64,000 nucleotides of DNA from Conexibacter sp. S30A1 (lineage in GTDB: Bacteria > Actinomycetota > Thermoleophilia > Solirubrobacterales > Solirubrobacteraceae). The notes beneath the pieces are model-generated. The model searched no databases. It was not told where the DNA came from and worked only from the letters and a program-made list of their open reading frames with translations. A program made the position numbers and the translations under genes. Where the stretch lies: assembly GCF_023330665.1 (NCBI RefSeq), contig NZ_CP097127.1, positions 62,001-126,000 of the forward strand, given 5' to 3'. This document shows, piece after piece, positions 62,295-64,000 of this stretch. The stretch's first letter is position 1, and each line of letters opens with the position of its first letter.

Positions 62295-63488
62295 ATGTCG
62301 CTCCGGATCGGCGTTGTGGGTGCCGGCATCATCGGGCTCGCGGTTGCGCGGGAGCTCGTCCAGCGGCAGTCGTGGGTGGTGACCGTGCTCGAGAAGGAGC
62401 GGGAGGTCGCCCTGCATCAGACCGGCCACAACAGCGGCGTGGTGCACATGGGGGTCTACTACCCGCCCGGCTCGCTGAAAGCCAGGCTCTGTCGTGAGGG
62501 CGCCGAGCGTCTGGCCGACTACTGCGCGCAGCGCAACATCGCCTTCGAAGCTTGCGGCAAGCTAATCGTCGCGCGTGGTCGCGAGGAACTGGACCGGTTG
62601 GACGAGCTCGAGCGCCGTGCCCGCGCCAACGGCGTGCCGGGACTTCGCAGGCTCGCACCGGCGCAGATGCGCGAGATCGAGCCGCACGTTCGCGGCGTCG
62701 CCGCGCTGCACTCGCCCAAGACAGCGATCGTCGATTACAGGGCCATCGCCAGCGCCTACGCCCAGGAGGTTCGTGACGCCCGTGGTGAGCTGCGGCTGGG
62801 CGCGCGGGTGGTGGCGATCAGCCGTCAGGCGGCGGAGGTCCGCGTCGGCCTCTCCGGGGGCGAGACGCTGGCGTTCGATCGCCTGATCGTCTGCGCTGGT
62901 CTGCAGGCTGACCGTCTTGCGCGCTTGGCGGGGGCACCCGCCCAACCCAGGATCGTTCCCTTCAGGGGTGAGTACTACCGCCTGGTGAGCTCCCGTGAGC
63001 ATCTCGTGCGCGGCCTCATATACCCGGTGCCGGACCCCGCCTACCCATTTCTCGGCGTGCACTTCACGCGCCGCATCGGCGGTGGCGTGGACATCGGGCC
63101 AAACGCGATCCTGGCGACGGGACGCGAGGCCTACAGGCGCCGAGATATTGCCGTGGGCGACCTGATCGAGACCCTCCGTTACCCGGGATTCAGGACGCTG
63201 GCGCGCCACCACTGGCGCGCCGGTGTGGCAGAGCTCTGGGGCTCGCGCTCGCGGCGGGCGTTCGTCGCACGCTCCCGGAGCTTCATTCCGGAGCTCGTCG
63301 CGGCCGACGTCGAGCCTGCGCCCGCCGGGATCCGGGCACAGGCGCTTGATCCTGACGGAGCGCTTGTGGATGACTTCCGCATCGACAGGCTCGACGGTGT
63401 CGTGCTGGTGCGAAACGCACCGTCGCCAGCCGCCACCGCGGCGCTCGCGATCGCCGAACAGATCGTCGGTGAGCTGCGCCCGGCCTGA
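62295..63488 (+). CDS. lhgO: L-2-hydroxyglutarate oxidase/dehydrogenase
   Basis: A 397-residue FAD enzyme. GVVGAGIIGLAVAREL (residues 6-21) is the dinucleotide-binding fold; TGHNSGVVHMGVYYPPGSLK, GKLIVARGREELDRL, IVPFRGEYYRL and YPVPDPAYPFLGVHFTRRIG are specific for L-2-hydroxyglutarate oxidases. It returns L-2-hydroxyglutarate to 2-oxoglutarate, feeding electrons to the quinone pool. With the nearby glutaryl-CoA dehydrogenase and CoA-transferase it suggests glutarate-related metabolism. Confidence 0.92.
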   Translation: MSLRIGVVGAGIIGLAVARELVQRQSWVVTVLEKEREVALHQTGHNSGVVHMGVYYPPGSLKARLCREGAERLADYCAQRNIAFEACGKLIVARGREELDRLDELERRARANGVPGLRRLAPAQMREIEPHVRGVAALHSPKTAIVDYRAIASAYAQEVRDARGELRLGARVVAISRQAAEVRVGLSGGETLAFDRLIVCAGLQADRLARLAGAPAQPRIVPFRGEYYRLVSSREHLVRGLIYPVPDPAYPFLGVHFTRRIGGGVDIGPNAILATGREAYRRRDIAVGDLIETLRYPGFRTLARHHWRAGVAELWGSRSRRAFVARSRSFIPELVAADVEPAPAGIRAQALDPDGALVDDFRIDRLDGVVLVRNAPSPAATAALAIAEQIVGELRPA

Positions 63489-63499
63489 CCAGGCCTGTC

Positions 63500-64000
63500 C
63501 TAGTGATGCGCGGCCGGTCGACGTGCCGGCGGCCGCTTGGTGGGCGTGCCGAACACGTGGTCCCAGAACGGGGCGCTGACGCCGTAACCCGTGCCGCCGT
63601 CCTGGAAGTGGTGGCGCATGTGCAGCTCGCGCATCAGCTTGCCGAGCCGTGTCGTCGCGTGCCGGTGATGCACGTGGTAATGCAGCATGTCGTAGGCCAG
63701 GTACCCGCCCAGGAAGCCGGCGCTCAACGGTAGAAAACCGGGGGAGCCGAAGATCAGGTAGAAGACGTACACGAACAGGGCGGCCAGCGGCACACTGACA
63801 GACGGCGGCATCACGAGCCGCAGCGGGTCGTTGGGGTGGTCGTGATGAACCCCGTGGATGATCCAGTGCAGTCGCGCCCCGATGCCATGGTCCGGCGCGA
63901 AGTGGAAGACGACGCGGTGCAGCCAGTACTCGGTGAGCGTCCAGATCACGTACCCACCGGCGATCCAGGCGAGCGCCCAGACGCCCACGTTGTGGACGAA
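63500..64000 (-). CDS. Sterol desaturase/fatty acid hydroxylase family, start outside window
   Basis: At least 166 residues; the frame is open to the window edge, so the start may be beyond 64000 (GTG 63988 is the first inside). Membrane helices alternate with the iron-binding His clusters HRVVFH, HGVHHDHP, HYHVHH and HMRHHF, the standard eight-His set. Products hydroxylate or desaturate lipids at the membrane. It converges with lhgO 11 bp away. Confidence 0.87.
   Translation of the reverse strand, partial: FVHNVGVWALAWIAGGYVIWTLTEYWLHRVVFHFAPDHGIGARLHWIIHGVHHDHPNDPLRLVMPPSVSVPLAALFVYVFYLIFGSPGFLPLSAGFLGGYLAYDMLHYHVHHRHATTRLGKLMRELHMRHHFQDGGTGYGVSAPFWDHVFGTPTKRPPARRPAAHH

Overview
The window is a high-GC actinobacterial chromosome segment. 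The single-layer (no outer membrane) gene set, frequent GTG/TTG starts, an Rrf2-led SUF operon, PhzF, LLM oxidoreductase and EgtC-like amidotransferase genes fit Actinomycetota. A deep-branching class such as Thermoleophilia (Solirubrobacterales) is my best guess, but it is inference: no rRNA gene is present to settle it.

Layout. 1-9.2 kb: an edge-truncated MFS exporter, RidA, a C26 glutamine-amidotransferase-fold hydrolase, a glycerophosphodiester phosphodiesterase, a complete four-gene ABC importer (binding protein, two permeases, ATPase), a small SCP2-like protein and oligoendopeptidase F. 9.2-17.4 kb: RNase D, then an Rrf2 regulator heading a complete SUF iron-sulfur operon in the order C-S-U-Rieske-B-D, then a PhzF-family protein. 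17.4-22.3 kb: a LolA-like secreted protein with an ABC-2 exporter, phosphoglycerate mutase, an SRPBCC and a VOC protein.

22.6-32.1 kb is a decaying zone: an ftsH remnant lacking its zinc site, an intact four-gene SPFH/LapA/zinc-ribbon operon, a frameshifted ANTAR regulator, abutting IS3 and IS256 remnants, a broken EamA permease, and a FIST sensor coupled to a GAF-GGDEF-HD-GYP gene with two lesions.

32,274-46,974 is an integrative element in a tRNA-Arg(ACG) gene, bounded by 47-bp direct repeats of the tRNA 3' part. It carries a tyrosine integrase, paired 10-bp repeats inside both ends (likely integrase arm sites), an AbiEi/AbiEii toxin-antitoxin pair, two tRNA-Lys 3' halves that look like scars of other insertions, an ECF sigma factor with three linked exported proteins, a truncated MobF relaxase, a TraG/VirD4-type coupling protein, an excisionase-like and an XRE-type gene facing each other across a 9-bp repeat array, two group II intron 3' ends, IS110, IS256 and ISL3 fragments, and a TlpA-like thiol oxidoreductase. 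It reads as a mosaic that has probably lost self-transfer.

47-64 kb returns to chromosomal backbone: two APC permeases, tRNA-Ser(TGA) and tRNA-Ser(GCT), DUF503 and SpoU methyltransferase genes, a TauE exporter, a LacI regulator divergent from an MFS exporter with twin perfect operators, glutaryl-CoA dehydrogenase divergent from a class III CoA-transferase, glutathione peroxidase, LysE, an alpha/beta hydrolase, an LLM oxidoreductase, a class II amidotransferase, L-2-hydroxyglutarate oxidase and an edge-truncated fatty acid hydroxylase. The dehydrogenase, CoA-transferase and L-2-hydroxyglutarate oxidase together suggest C5-dicarboxylate (glutarate/2-hydroxyglutarate) breakdown, an inference from families and proximity.
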